Assembly: GCA_002631855.1 (NCBI GenBank)
Contig: NTLF01000017.1
Location: 434,001-498,000, forward strand
Source of the DNA: Zunongwangia sp. ESRF-bin46
GTDB lineage: Bacteria; Bacteroidota; Bacteroidia; Flavobacteriales; Flavobacteriaceae
DNA length: 64,000 nt
Direction of reading: 5' to 3'
Positions 18,369 to 27,652 of this stretch are shown one piece after another. A program made the translations under genes and the position numbers. A model generated the notes under the pieces. It searched no databases. It was not told where the DNA came from and saw only the letters and a program-made list of their open reading frames with translations. Position 1 is the first letter of the stretch, and each line of letters opens with the position of its first letter.

Positions 18369-19577
18369 ATGAGCGACAAAGATATAATTGAAGCAGCGGA
18401 TAATTTTGTACTTAACCTTTTTAAGGAAAAATTACCCAACACCTTTGTTTATCATAACTATTCGCACACAAAACGTGTCTATAAAAGTATAAACGAAATT
18501 ATTGAAGACTCACAAATTTCTGTTAAAGATGCTACCATCCTTAAATTGGCCGCCATATTACACGACACAGGTTACATTGTAAAACGGGAAGGCCATGAAG
18601 AAGAAAGTGTGAAAATTGCACGCGAATTTTTGGAAGAGAAAGATGTTGAGAAAGATATTATCGATGGGGTTGAAAAATGCATCATGGCAACCAAGTTTAA
18701 AAATACAACTCCAAAAGATCATTTGGAAGAGATTATGCGCGATGCAGACTCGTCACATTTTGGTAAAGACTATTTTGAAGAGGCTAGCGAATTTTTAAGA
18801 CAAGAATACATTGCCCAGAATATTAAAAATTATACTCCACAAGAATGGCGTGATGAAAACATCGATCTTCTTATAAATAAACACAAATTTTATACTTCTT
18901 ATGCTTTAAACAATTGGCAAAATACAAAGCAAGAAAACTTGGCCGACTTAATTGGCAAGAACAAAAAGATTAAAAAGAAAATAAAGAAAGAAGAAGTTAA
19001 AGCAAAATTAAAGGCCAAATACAAAGATAAAAGCGTAGATCGCGGTATTCAAACCTTTTACAGAACGGCTTTACGTAACCATATTAAACTGAGTGACATA
19101 GCCGATACTAAAGCTAATATATTGCTTTCGGTAAATGCTATTATTATCTCGTTAGTGCTTTCTAATTTACTTTCAAAACTGGATAACCCATCTAACGATT
19201 ATTTAATTATACCAACTGCAATCTTTGTTATTTTCAGTGCCGTGACGATGATTCTATCAGTAATTGCCACGCGGCCTAATGTTACAAGAGGTGAGTTTAC
19301 TAAAGAAGACGTTGACAATAAAAGTGTAAACCTGGCTTTCTTCGGAAATTTCCACCGTATGGAACTTCAAGAATATGAATGGGCTATGGAAGAATTATTA
19401 AAAGACCGTGATTATGTTTATACAGCATTAACCAAGGATTTGTACTTTTTAGGTAAGGTATTAGATCGTAAATATCGTATTTTAAGATGGACCTATACCA
19501 TATTTGTTACAGGAACTATTATATCGATATTAGCTTTCGCAATATCTTTCTATTTAGGCGGTTCTAGAATGTCTTAA
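18369..19577 (+). CDS. HD-domain phosphohydrolase fused to a PycTM (DUF5706) membrane domain
   Basis: 402 residues. Residues 1-200 form an HD domain with metal ligands H33, H65-D66, H76 and D125 (motifs YSHTKRV, ILHDTGY, MRDAD). After a very lysine-rich linker (about 198-225) comes a domain beginning NHIKLSDIADTKANILLSVNA, with membrane helices near 258-275, 285-305 and 375-395. This matches DUF5706, the membrane effector domain of Pycsar anti-phage systems, which responds to cyclic UMP or CMP. No cyclase is encoded nearby, so this may be a housekeeping relative in which the HD part hydrolyses a nucleotide. Its 3' end overlaps the convergent GAF gene by 4 bases. Confidence 0.85.
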   Translation: MSDKDIIEAADNFVLNLFKEKLPNTFVYHNYSHTKRVYKSINEIIEDSQISVKDATILKLAAILHDTGYIVKREGHEEESVKIAREFLEEKDVEKDIIDGVEKCIMATKFKNTTPKDHLEEIMRDADSSHFGKDYFEEASEFLRQEYIAQNIKNYTPQEWRDENIDLLINKHKFYTSYALNNWQNTKQENLADLIGKNKKIKKKIKKEEVKAKLKAKYKDKSVDRGIQTFYRTALRNHIKLSDIADTKANILLSVNAIIISLVLSNLLSKLDNPSNDYLIIPTAIFVIFSAVTMILSVIATRPNVTRGEFTKEDVDNKSVNLAFFGNFHRMELQEYEWAMEELLKDRDYVYTALTKDLYFLGKVLDRKYRILRWTYTIFVTGTIISILAFAISFYLGGSRMS

Positions 19578-21946
19578 TTGTTGATTTCAGTAATTAAATC
19601 ATTATAAGTATAGTATTCTTTTTTATTATCCTTGTCTTTAGAGTAAAGAACACTTACACGTATGGCTTTTAAGCCTGTAACCCCTTGTAAATCTTCAAGC
19701 TCTACAATATCAACATCTTTGTCAAGTTGTTTTTTATGTTGAAGGAATGATATATACTTTAAATACTCTTTTTCATCTTCTCTTTGTGAGTAAATAATAA
19801 CGATTTTACCTTCTTGAGTTACGCGTTCTTCTGTGCCTTTGATATTTGCTTTATCAACTCGTTTTTTTACAACTTCGTAGCGGGCGTTGTATGTTCCATC
19901 AACATCAAAACGTTTTTCGTCCATTCTAAACCGAAGGGACAACGAACCATTAAATGCCAAAATCATTGAAGCTACATTTAACTGAACAGGCAACTGTTCT
20001 TTAAGCTTGTAATAACTGTTTTCCATTTCGCACATCACCTGTAATTGCCATAGCCTCAAGTTATATAAATAAACCTTGTTAAAGCTTTTATGTTTAGTAA
20101 TTGCTTCGCCTATATACAAGTTATGCTCTACCCCGTCGGTTTTAAAGCGTTCAAAATAATGCGGGTACATTTTTTGAGCTTCTATTTGTTTTTTATCGAT
20201 TATTGAAGCCATACGCTTATTGATAGTCATTACAGCGTCATCGTAATCTTTACGGTACTTATAAATTAAACCGCTATTATCATCTACTTGTTCATGGTAG
20301 TCTTTAATTAAATTCTCTAGGTTTTCACTTTTACTACTTAAATGCTTAAAAAGTGGGATTATTTCAGTGCGCAAGAACTTTAGTACTTGGCGCTCGCTAT
20401 CCACCTGTAAGCCTTCTTTAAGCTCTTTAAGGTAATTTGAGATCCTAAATTCTAAATGCTCATAAATAGGAAGCGGCTCCAGTTTGTTTATTTTTTTTAT
20501 AATTTCCTTGATTTGCTTCAATTGAAGTATTAAATCCTTAATGGTTGCATTATTTCTAGCTTCCGAAGAACCTTTTACATCAATTTGTCCATATAGCGGG
20601 TGTACATCCTCAAAAACAACTTCTCTAAAATACGTAGGGTTTCCTTGGGTAATGGAATTTAAATATCGTTTGGCTTCTTTTCTAAATTTCCAATGTACAC
20701 TAGGGTGCAATGAAGTACATTCATCTTGAATGATCAATTCAAGTTTATTTTCTATTTGTTTTTTTCCACGAACTACCGAATCTACTAAAAACGGCATAAT
20801 AGTATGCAGCTTATTGGCATTTATAGAGTTAAGATCGTTGATATTAGGCGAAACAAGCTCTAAAATACCTAATACTTTATCTTCTTTATTTACTATGGAT
20901 GCTAAAATGGCACTTTTAATACCTTGGTCCTGTAGCTTTTTGTATAAAACATTTTCAGGATATAGTTTACGGTACTTTGGTACATTTGATATACAATAAA
21001 ATTCCTTTTGCTTAAACAGCTTATAGTATGAAGCATCACATAGTGCTGTTTGGCAATGTTGCTTATCTTTATCATTTAAAATAAAGCTTTCAACATCCTT
21101 AAAAATAAATTTTTCGAACAGTTGATCCTCTTCATTAAACTCTGAAAATCCAATTTTTAAATCTTGTAGCTGAAAAATAGATTTGAAAATAGATTCAAAT
21201 GTCTTAGTGCTATTTTCAGTTTCAGGATTATTACGTAACAAGTGAGATTTAAAGTCGGAGATAGATGCATCTAAAGTAACATCAAACATATTCGCGATTA
21301 CGAACCCTTTAAAAATCCAACTTCCGGGAGGGAATTTTTCTTTCCAAAGTGCAATATTATCAAAGCCGTCCAAGAGCTCTTCAACATCTTCTTTAGTGAT
21401 ATCTTTTGCTTTATCAGTTGGTATAAGATCCACAAAATCCCCATTGTACAAAATACGGTACGTATGGTTAACGCCTTCGGCATCTGGTATTTTATAGTAT
21501 AATGGGTTTTTAAAATCTACATTATAGCCATAATATACATTTAAAATAATGCTACAGCTCATTATGTATGTATAATCATCGTCAAAATTGGTAAGCTGCG
21601 GTGTATATTCTTCACCAGCTGCAGCAAGGATATCCTTATACCGTTTAGATGATTTGAAAACAAATTCCTGAAAAGGGATGGTGGCCAGTTTTATTTCATT
21701 TTCCTGTAATAAGGAGGAAAACAGCTCATCTAGAATAATGTCGATTTGTTCATCATATTTCTCAAATTCAGCCTTGGTAGTAATACCTTCTTCTAGAATA
21801 GGATACTTATCTGCAATTTCCAAAACAGCTTTTGCACGATCCCTAATCATTCTTTGAGGATCATCTAGGTGAGCGCGATACTTGTTAAAAAGCTTACTGA
21901 AGCTTACTTGCACCTTTAAAGGAAATTCACTGTTTTGTGTTTTCAT
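19574..21946 (-). CDS. Large cytoplasmic protein with a central GAF-like domain, function unknown
   Basis: 790 residues from ATG 21946 (an upstream TTG at 21952 is less likely). No signal peptide or membrane helix. About residues 260-395 look like a GAF fold: a strand pattern around FYCISNV, then GIKSAILASIVNKEDKVLGILELVS, typical of the GAF core. The C-terminal half is mostly helical (KQIKEIIKKINKLE and similar heptad-like stretches). GAF domains often bind cyclic nucleotides or other small ligands. The gene converges on the HD-PycTM gene with a 4-base overlap. I cannot assign a function. Confidence 0.7.
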   Translation of the reverse strand: MKTQNSEFPLKVQVSFSKLFNKYRAHLDDPQRMIRDRAKAVLEIADKYPILEEGITTKAEFEKYDEQIDIILDELFSSLLQENEIKLATIPFQEFVFKSSKRYKDILAAAGEEYTPQLTNFDDDYTYIMSCSIILNVYYGYNVDFKNPLYYKIPDAEGVNHTYRILYNGDFVDLIPTDKAKDITKEDVEELLDGFDNIALWKEKFPPGSWIFKGFVIANMFDVTLDASISDFKSHLLRNNPETENSTKTFESIFKSIFQLQDLKIGFSEFNEEDQLFEKFIFKDVESFILNDKDKQHCQTALCDASYYKLFKQKEFYCISNVPKYRKLYPENVLYKKLQDQGIKSAILASIVNKEDKVLGILELVSPNINDLNSINANKLHTIMPFLVDSVVRGKKQIENKLELIIQDECTSLHPSVHWKFRKEAKRYLNSITQGNPTYFREVVFEDVHPLYGQIDVKGSSEARNNATIKDLILQLKQIKEIIKKINKLEPLPIYEHLEFRISNYLKELKEGLQVDSERQVLKFLRTEIIPLFKHLSSKSENLENLIKDYHEQVDDNSGLIYKYRKDYDDAVMTINKRMASIIDKKQIEAQKMYPHYFERFKTDGVEHNLYIGEAITKHKSFNKVYLYNLRLWQLQVMCEMENSYYKLKEQLPVQLNVASMILAFNGSLSLRFRMDEKRFDVDGTYNARYEVVKKRVDKANIKGTEERVTQEGKIVIIYSQREDEKEYLKYISFLQHKKQLDKDVDIVELEDLQGVTGLKAIRVSVLYSKDKDNKKEYYTYNDLITEINN

Positions 21947-22068
21947 TTTCAATTAATTAACCGCTAATTATTTTACTCTAAATTATAATTTTCTTTCTAT
22001 AAATCTATCCGTTTTAACAAATTAACAATAATTTGAGAGTTGCATTTTTTTTCAGAAACAAATACTGT

Positions 22069-22076
22069 TATTTTTG
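22069..22076 (+). promoter_or_regulatory. Promoter -7 element (TATTTTTG) for the thioredoxin-like gene
   Basis: Exact match to TAnnTTTG, 20 bases before the ATG at 22097. The nearest upstream TTG (22040-22042) is 26 bases away, slightly beyond the usual spacing. It supports ATG 22097 rather than the in-frame start at 22040. Confidence 0.5.
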
Positions 22077-22096
22077 CGCATACAAATATACCTATT

Positions 22097-23218
22097 ATGA
22101 GACGATTATTAGTTACATTACTTACAACAACATTATTGATGTCCTGCGCGGGGGATAGCGACACATATACCCTAGAAGGAACAGCACAGAACTTTGAAGA
22201 TGGCACCGAAGTGTATGTTTATAGTATCAAAGATAGCAACCAACCCAAGGTAATAGACACACTTACCATAAAAAATGGCACTTTTGAAGGCACATATCCA
22301 AAGAGTGACAGCATTTCTGTTAACTACATTAATGTAGAAGGTGTGCGGGCAAATGTTGTTTATTTTCCAGAAAATGTAGATATGAAGGCCACACTTTACA
22401 AAGACAGTATTGGTTCTTCTTTTGTTTCTGGAGGAAAACAAAATGAAGCTTTTACTTCTTTTTCTGAAAATATGCGCAGCATCAACGAGAAGAAACAAGC
22501 TCAGATGAAAGAGTTTAGAGCTGCTCAACAAAGTAGCGATGTGGCTGCCATTAAACAAATTCAGCAAGAAAATACGGCTTTAACAAAAGAAGAAACTGAA
22601 TTTAAAAAGGAGTTTATAAAGAACAATAAAAATTCACTTTTTTCAGTGATGCTACTTTCTGAAATGATTACTCGTAAAGAGATGAATGCAGAAGAAGCGG
22701 GCGAAGTATTAAACAATCTTTCCCCTAAAGTAGCCGCTTCTCCTATTGTTACACAAGTTGAAGCAATGATTGCAAATGCAAGAAAAGCAGATATTGGCTC
22801 AATAGCCCCAAACTTTAGCGCCCCTACCCCAGATGGCGAAACCCTTTCTTTAAAAGAAGCAATGGGAAAATATACCATTATTGATTTCTGGGCATCGTGG
22901 TGTAAACCTTGTAGAGTTGAAAACCCAAACGTGGTAAAAGTATATGAAAAATACCATGATAAAGGGCTGAACATTATAAGTGTTTCATTAGACCGTCAAA
23001 AGCAAAAAGATAAGTGGATAAAGGCTATCGCCGATGACAATATGGATTGGCACCATGTATCTAACTTACAGTTTTGGCAAGACCCTATTGCAAGACAATA
23101 TAATGTTAGAGCGATTCCTGCTACATTCCTTTTAGATGAAAACGGAAAGATTATCGATAAAGATTTACGCGGTCCTGCTCTAGGCGCGAAAATGGAATCT
23201 CTATTAGGTAGCGAGTAA
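22097..23218 (+). CDS. TlpA/AhpC-type thiol-disulfide lipoprotein with N-terminal DUF4369-like domain
   Basis: 373 residues from ATG 22097. The signal peptide ends in a lipobox (LMSC, Cys near 16), so it should be membrane anchored in the periplasm. Residues about 20-130 resemble DUF4369 (beta-rich, GTAQNFEDGTEVYVYSIKD). A charged helical linker leads to a thioredoxin fold starting at GSIAPNFSAPTPDG, with the redox motif WCKPC and the cis-proline segment AIPATFLLDENG. Such proteins reduce or isomerise disulfides, for example in cytochrome c maturation or oxidative stress, but the substrate cannot be read here. Single gene between a -7 element and a strong terminator. Confidence 0.88.
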   Translation: MRRLLVTLLTTTLLMSCAGDSDTYTLEGTAQNFEDGTEVYVYSIKDSNQPKVIDTLTIKNGTFEGTYPKSDSISVNYINVEGVRANVVYFPENVDMKATLYKDSIGSSFVSGGKQNEAFTSFSENMRSINEKKQAQMKEFRAAQQSSDVAAIKQIQQENTALTKEETEFKKEFIKNNKNSLFSVMLLSEMITRKEMNAEEAGEVLNNLSPKVAASPIVTQVEAMIANARKADIGSIAPNFSAPTPDGETLSLKEAMGKYTIIDFWASWCKPCRVENPNVVKVYEKYHDKGLNIISVSLDRQKQKDKWIKAIADDNMDWHHVSNLQFWQDPIARQYNVRAIPATFLLDENGKIIDKDLRGPALGAKMESLLGSE

Positions 23219-23247
23219 TTTTCTTACAACTATCTATTCTTAAAAGC

Positions 23248-23287
23248 AAAAACCTTGAAGCTATAAATTTAGCTTCAAGGTTTTTTT
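23248..23287. terminator. Bidirectional rho-independent terminator
   Basis: A perfect 16-base-pair stem (23248-23263 with 23270-23285) around a six-base loop, flanked by A and T runs. It lies between the convergent thioredoxin-like and SIMPL genes and can serve both. Confidence 0.9.
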
Positions 23288-23310
23288 AAATATTTAAGTG
23301 ACAACTTCTG

Positions 23311-24000
23311 TTAATTCAGTAAAAAGCTAACATTCACAGTTGCCTTTAATTTTATTTCTCCAGGTGCTATAGGTTGTTGTCCACCAGAAGCATCACCTTC
23401 CATCATAGCTGATTTGTACATTCTTGGCTGTGGATAATCCGTTTGTTGAAATTCACTAATCAATACAGCTTTACCTATAGTTTGATTAAGGACACCAGCA
23501 TATTCTTCAGCTTTCATTTTGGCATTTTCAACTGCTTTTTTTCTAGCTTGGCCTTTTAATTCATCTTCATTTGAAGCTGAGAAGCTAACACCATCAATAC
23601 GGTTAATACCACTCTGCAATAAGCCATTCATTAAATCTTCATATTTTGAAAGATCTTTCAACTTAATTGAAATTGCTTGGTTGGCGCTGTAATTATATGT
23701 TTTACTGTTATAGTCGTAGTTTTTATTTAACCTGATGTATTGTGTTTTTACATCTTTATCGTCAATACCCATTTTCTTGATAAACGAAAGTACTTTTGAA
23801 ACGGTACGGTCATTTTCTTGTTTAATTATGGTGGCATCCTTTCCTGTGTTTTCTACACGAATATCTATGTTAGCTTCATCAGGAACTGTATTTACAATAC
23901 CTTCTCCAGTAACCGATACGGTAGGTTGTTGTGTGTTTTGAGCGTGTGTCATCATCGTTGTTGTTAAGAGAATAACTAAAATTTGAAATGTTTTTTTCAT
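23311..24000 (-). CDS. SIMPL domain (DUF541) periplasmic protein
   Basis: 229 residues with an N-terminal signal peptide ending in THAQ. The body is a SIMPL/DUF541 domain: VSVTGEGIVNTVPDEANIDIRVENTGKDA at the start, the helical segment NDRTVSKVLSFIKKMGIDDKDVKTQYIRL, and the terminal strands EIKLKATVNVSF. The family includes E. coli YggE, linked to oxidative stress, but no reaction is known. It follows the rhomboid gene by 11 bases, so the two are probably co-transcribed. Confidence 0.9.
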   Translation of the reverse strand: MKKTFQILVILLTTTMMTHAQNTQQPTVSVTGEGIVNTVPDEANIDIRVENTGKDATIIKQENDRTVSKVLSFIKKMGIDDKDVKTQYIRLNKNYDYNSKTYNYSANQAISIKLKDLSKYEDLMNGLLQSGINRIDGVSFSASNEDELKGQARKKAVENAKMKAEEYAGVLNQTIGKAVLISEFQQTDYPQPRMYKSAMMEGDASGGQQPIAPGEIKLKATVNVSFLLN

Positions 24001-24011
24001 AATATTCTTTT

Positions 24012-24665
24012 TTAAATTTTTCCGAGTTTATGTAATACAAATAATAAAATAATAGGAATGGCCAATACGGCAACAATCCATAATTGCGTTTGCAATAATA
24101 TAGGTGCAAAGGCAATTGTTAATACATACCCTGCAATAGCCCCGCCAAAGTGTGCGTCGTGACCAATATTTCCTAATCTACTTTTCATTCCGTAGATGGA
24201 ATACAGCAAATACAGGATACCAAAAATCCAAGCCGGTATGGAGGCGCTTGGGATGAAAATTAAGCCCAAGCCCATATCTGGATAAAACAATATCGCCGAG
24301 TATAAAACCCCGGTTACAGCACCACTTGCCCCTACAGCACTGTAATGGTATTCATCTTTATGAAAAAAGAAGGACAGTAAATTACCCACTATCAAACTGG
24401 CCAAATATATTAGTACAAATTTGATTACCCCAACCGAACTGATTACAACATTGGCAAAAAAGAACAGGGTAAACATATTAAAAAACAAATGTGCCCAATC
24501 TACGTGCAAAAAACCTGAGGTTACCATTCGCAGTTGTTCGCCACGGCGTATGCCGGCAATGTTGAATTTATACTTTTCAAAAAAAGAAAAATCATTAAAG
24601 CCTTTTAACGAGATAATTACATTGGCTGCAATGATGATGATAGTTGCAATGTGAAGTTCTGGCAT
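24012..24665 (-). CDS. Rhomboid family intramembrane serine protease
   Basis: 217 residues with about six transmembrane helices. The catalytic serine lies in GASGAVTG (GxSG motif) near residue 112 and the catalytic histidine in GHDAHFGGAIAGY near residue 165. The first loop holds FLHVDWAHLFFNMF, the usual rhomboid amphipathic loop. The minimal six-helix form is the common bacterial type. Substrates are unknown. Divergent from the LpxL-like gene and upstream of SIMPL. Confidence 0.92.
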   Translation of the reverse strand: MPELHIATIIIIAANVIISLKGFNDFSFFEKYKFNIAGIRRGEQLRMVTSGFLHVDWAHLFFNMFTLFFFANVVISSVGVIKFVLIYLASLIVGNLLSFFFHKDEYHYSAVGASGAVTGVLYSAILFYPDMGLGLIFIPSASIPAWIFGILYLLYSIYGMKSRLGNIGHDAHFGGAIAGYVLTIAFAPILLQTQLWIVAVLAIPIILLFVLHKLGKI

Positions 24666-24709
24666 GTCTTTTCGGTAGAATTATACAGTTATTATGCAAT
24701 AAAATTAGT

Positions 24710-24717
24710 TAGTTTTG
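24710..24717 (+). promoter_or_regulatory. Promoter -7 element (TAGTTTTG) for the acyltransferase gene
   Basis: Exact TAnnTTTG, 14 bases before ATG 24732. It lies within a frame that would otherwise start at GTG 24651, so it argues for the ATG start. Confidence 0.55.
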
Positions 24718-24731
24718 CGGTAAATTTATCT

Positions 24732-25604
24732 ATGCAACGGCTACTTTATTTTTTGTTGTACCCACTACTTTGGCTTACTTCTATACTGCCTATGTGGCTG
24801 TTGTATTTTAAATCTACCTGCCTGTACATAATTACATATTATATAATTGGCTACCGAAAAAAAGTAGTTAAAAACAACTTAAAACTGGTATTTCCTCATC
24901 GTTCTTCGGAAGAAATAAACCGCATTACAAAAGGATTTTACAAACATTTATGCGATGTTATTTTTGAAACCATCAAAAGCCTTACCATTTCTGAAAAGGA
25001 AATAAGCAAGCGCTTTCAGTTTGAAAATTTAGAATTGTTAGAAGAATTGAAAGCAAAAGGAAAAAGTACCTTGCTTATGAGCGGTCATTATGCCAACTGG
25101 GAATGGATGGGGATTTTGAACAAAAAAACAAGTTATAAATGCTATGCTGTATACAAAAAACTGGACAACCCTTATTTTGACGCTTTAGTAAAAGGAACCC
25201 GCGAACGTTTTGGTGGAAACATAGTAAGCAATAAAAAAATTGTACCCCAACTATTTAGGGAATCGAAACGCAACGTGGAAACCGTTACGCTTATATTATC
25301 AGATCAAACCCCAAAACGAAACGCTTACAAGCACCGTGATACATTTATGGGCATCGATGTTCCAGTTTTTACTGGGACAGAAGAAATAGCAAAGCGACTG
25401 GACTTTGCCGCTGTGTATTTAAAAGTAAAAAAAGTAAAAAGGGGTTATTACAAAACTTCTTTTGAACTACTTACCGAAAACCCAAAAGAACTTCCTGATT
25501 TTGAAATCACACGTATGTTTTTAACGGAAATTGAAAAACAAATACAGGAAGAGCCAAAGTATTACTTATGGTCTCATAAACGTTGGAAGCATAGACTTCA
25601 ATAG
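24732..25604 (+). CDS. LpxL/HtrB-type lipid A (Kdo2-lipid IVA) acyltransferase
   Basis: 290 residues. A hydrophobic N-terminal anchor (about 1-40) is followed by the catalytic HX4E motif in GHYANWEWMG (H119, E124) and the LSDQTP segment typical of the late acyltransferases that add secondary acyl chains to lipid A at the inner membrane. The length is near that of flavobacterial family members. The chain specificity cannot be told. Convergent with glmM, 2 bases apart. Confidence 0.9.
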   Translation: MQRLLYFLLYPLLWLTSILPMWLLYFKSTCLYIITYYIIGYRKKVVKNNLKLVFPHRSSEEINRITKGFYKHLCDVIFETIKSLTISEKEISKRFQFENLELLEELKAKGKSTLLMSGHYANWEWMGILNKKTSYKCYAVYKKLDNPYFDALVKGTRERFGGNIVSNKKIVPQLFRESKRNVETVTLILSDQTPKRNAYKHRDTFMGIDVPVFTGTEEIAKRLDFAAVYLKVKKVKRGYYKTSFELLTENPKELPDFEITRMFLTEIEKQIQEEPKYYLWSHKRWKHRLQ

Positions 25605-25606
25605 TT

Positions 25607-26995
25607 TTAGTTATTTGCTATCGCCTTAATTTCAGTAATAAACCGGTCTGCCAATGTATCGGCGTCTTTTTGAGAAGGACCTTCTGTATAAATTCTAATA
25701 ATAGGCTCTGTGTTTGATTTTCGAAGGTGTACCCAATTTTCAGCAAAATCTATTTTAACCCCATCGATTGTATTGATTTCTTCTGAAGCATATTTACTTT
25801 CAATTGATTTCAAAATTTTATCAACGTCTAATTGTGGCGTTAATTCAATCTTTTTCTTGCTCATATAGTACGACGGATATCGTTTTCTAAGTTCGCTTAC
25901 CGCTATTTTTTCTTCGGCTAAATGACTTAAGAATAAAGCGATTCCTACCAAGCTATCTCTTCCGTAATGTAATTCAGGATAAATGATACCGCCATTTCCC
26001 TCGCCACCAATGATAGCTTTGGTGTCTTTCATTTTCTGTACTACGTTCACTTCGCCAACGGCGCTTGCTGTATAGGTTCCCTTATGATTTTCGGTCACAT
26101 CGCGTAATGCACGGGAAGATGACATATTGCTAACGGTATTCCCAGGATTGTGCTGTAAAACATAATCGGCAACGGCAACCAAGGTATATTCTTCACCAAA
26201 CATTTCGCCTTTTTCGTCCACAAAAGCCAATCTGTCCACATCGGGATCAACCACAATACCAAAATCGGCGTGTTCGTCCACCACTTTTTTCATTAAGTCG
26301 GTCAAATGCTCTTTTAAAGGCTCTGGATTGTGTGGGAATTCGCCCGTGGGCTCACAAAACAACTCTACAGTTTGAACACCTAACGCTTTAAGAAGCATTG
26401 GAACCGCAATTCCTCCAGTTGAGTTTACACCGTCCACAACCACTTTAAGGTTTGCCTTCTTTATAGCTGAAACATTTACCAATGGTAATTCCAGTATTTC
26501 ATCAATATGTAAATCTATATAAGCATCGTTGGTGGTAATTTTTCCCAAATCATCCACTTCAGAAAAATTGATGTTCTCAGCTTCAGCAATATTCAAGATT
26601 TCCTGTCCGGCTTCAGCATTTAAAAATTCACCGTCTTTATTTAATAATTTTAAAGCATTCCATTGTTTTGGGTTATGACTTGCTGTTAAAATAATTCCGC
26701 CATCAGCGTGTTCCATCATCACTGCCATTTCAACGGTTGGGGTTGTTGATAAATTAAGGTCAATCACGTGGATCCCCATTCCCACTAGTGTGTTCATGAC
26801 TAATTGTTGCACCATTTCACCAGAAATACGGGCATCACGCCCCACTACAACACGATATTCATCTTTATTACGTTGTTTTTTCACCCAACTCCCATAGGCT
26901 GCTGCATACTTTACCGCATCAATTGGGGTTAAATTTTCACCTTGTGAACCACCAATGGTTCCTCGTATTCCCGAAATGGATTTTATCAATGTCAT
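25607..26995 (-). CDS. glmM: Phosphoglucosamine mutase
   Basis: Converts glucosamine-6-phosphate to glucosamine-1-phosphate for UDP-GlcNAc and hence peptidoglycan and lipid A. 462 residues with all four alpha-phosphohexomutase motifs in order: the phosphoserine loop TASHNP near 103-108, the metal loop DPDVDRLAFVD near 250, the sugar loop GGEGNGG near 325, and the phosphate-binding RKSNTEPIIRIY near 420. The family also contains phosphomannomutases, but the sequence and length fit GlmM as usually named in Bacteroidota. Confidence 0.87.
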   Translation of the reverse strand: MTLIKSISGIRGTIGGSQGENLTPIDAVKYAAAYGSWVKKQRNKDEYRVVVGRDARISGEMVQQLVMNTLVGMGIHVIDLNLSTTPTVEMAVMMEHADGGIILTASHNPKQWNALKLLNKDGEFLNAEAGQEILNIAEAENINFSEVDDLGKITTNDAYIDLHIDEILELPLVNVSAIKKANLKVVVDGVNSTGGIAVPMLLKALGVQTVELFCEPTGEFPHNPEPLKEHLTDLMKKVVDEHADFGIVVDPDVDRLAFVDEKGEMFGEEYTLVAVADYVLQHNPGNTVSNMSSSRALRDVTENHKGTYTASAVGEVNVVQKMKDTKAIIGGEGNGGIIYPELHYGRDSLVGIALFLSHLAEEKIAVSELRKRYPSYYMSKKKIELTPQLDVDKILKSIESKYASEEINTIDGVKIDFAENWVHLRKSNTEPIIRIYTEGPSQKDADTLADRFITEIKAIANN

Positions 26996-27012
26996 GAATT
27001 CAAATTTTTAAG

Positions 27013-27020
27013 CAAATATA
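27013..27020 (-). promoter_or_regulatory. Promoter -7 element (TATATTTG) for glmM
   Basis: Minus-strand exact TAnnTTTG, 17 bases before the glmM ATG at 26995. No -33 TTG at the standard spacing. Confidence 0.55.
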
Positions 27021-27067
27021 CTTTTTTTAAGACGCATTACTACCTCATGATTTTGTAAATTGTCCCG

Positions 27068-27652
27068 ATGAATTTTTTGGCACATATCTATCTTTCCGGT
27101 GAAGATGAAGGCATTACTATAGGTAACTTTATAGCCGATGGTATAAAAGGCAAAAAATATAAGAAGTTTCCGCTTAAAATTCAGAAAGGCATCTTATTGC
27201 ACCGCGAAATAGACACTTTTACGGATAGCCACCCAACCGTGAAACAAAGCACAGCAAGACTTCATGAAAATTACAGTCATTACAGCGGTGTGATTGTAGA
27301 CATTCTATACGATCATTTTTTAGCGAAAAACTGGAACCAATATCACGAACTTCCATTAGATGTATATGTAGAAAATTTTTACGATTTGCTACGGAATAAC
27401 TTCGCTATGCTCCCTACAAGAATTCAGCGTATGATGCCGTACATGATTGCGGATAATTGGTTGTTGAGTTATGCTACCATTAGGGGTATCAGTACAATTT
27501 TAGACCAAATGAATGTTCGTACTAAAGGAAAGTCGAAGATGAATTTTGCCGTATTGGAACTCGAACAATATTACGATGAATTTGAAGCAGAGTTTACTTC
27601 TTTTTTTGATGAATTGGTTATATTTTCAGAAGAAAAACTAAAAGAGCTATGA
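27068..27652 (+). CDS. Acyl carrier protein phosphodiesterase (AcpH/DUF479 family)
   Basis: 194 residues starting MNFLAHIYLSG, the standard opening of this family. The HD-like metal site is seen in GNFIADGIKG, LLHREIDTFTDSHP and DILYDHFLAKNW. E. coli AcpH removes the phosphopantetheine arm from ACP; the same reaction is likely but not certain. Its stop overlaps the start of ggt (ATGA), so the two are translationally coupled. Confidence 0.88.
   Translation: MNFLAHIYLSGEDEGITIGNFIADGIKGKKYKKFPLKIQKGILLHREIDTFTDSHPTVKQSTARLHENYSHYSGVIVDILYDHFLAKNWNQYHELPLDVYVENFYDLLRNNFAMLPTRIQRMMPYMIADNWLLSYATIRGISTILDQMNVRTKGKSKMNFAVLELEQYYDEFEAEFTSFFDELVIFSEEKLKEL

Noticed and set aside
18369-19577. A complete Pycsar anti-phage system
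   Set aside because: Only an effector-type domain is present. No uridylate or cytidylate cyclase lies in the window.
22172-22974. Two long minus-strand open frames inside the thioredoxin-like gene
   Set aside because: They are antisense to a well-supported gene, have no family motifs and no promoter of their own.
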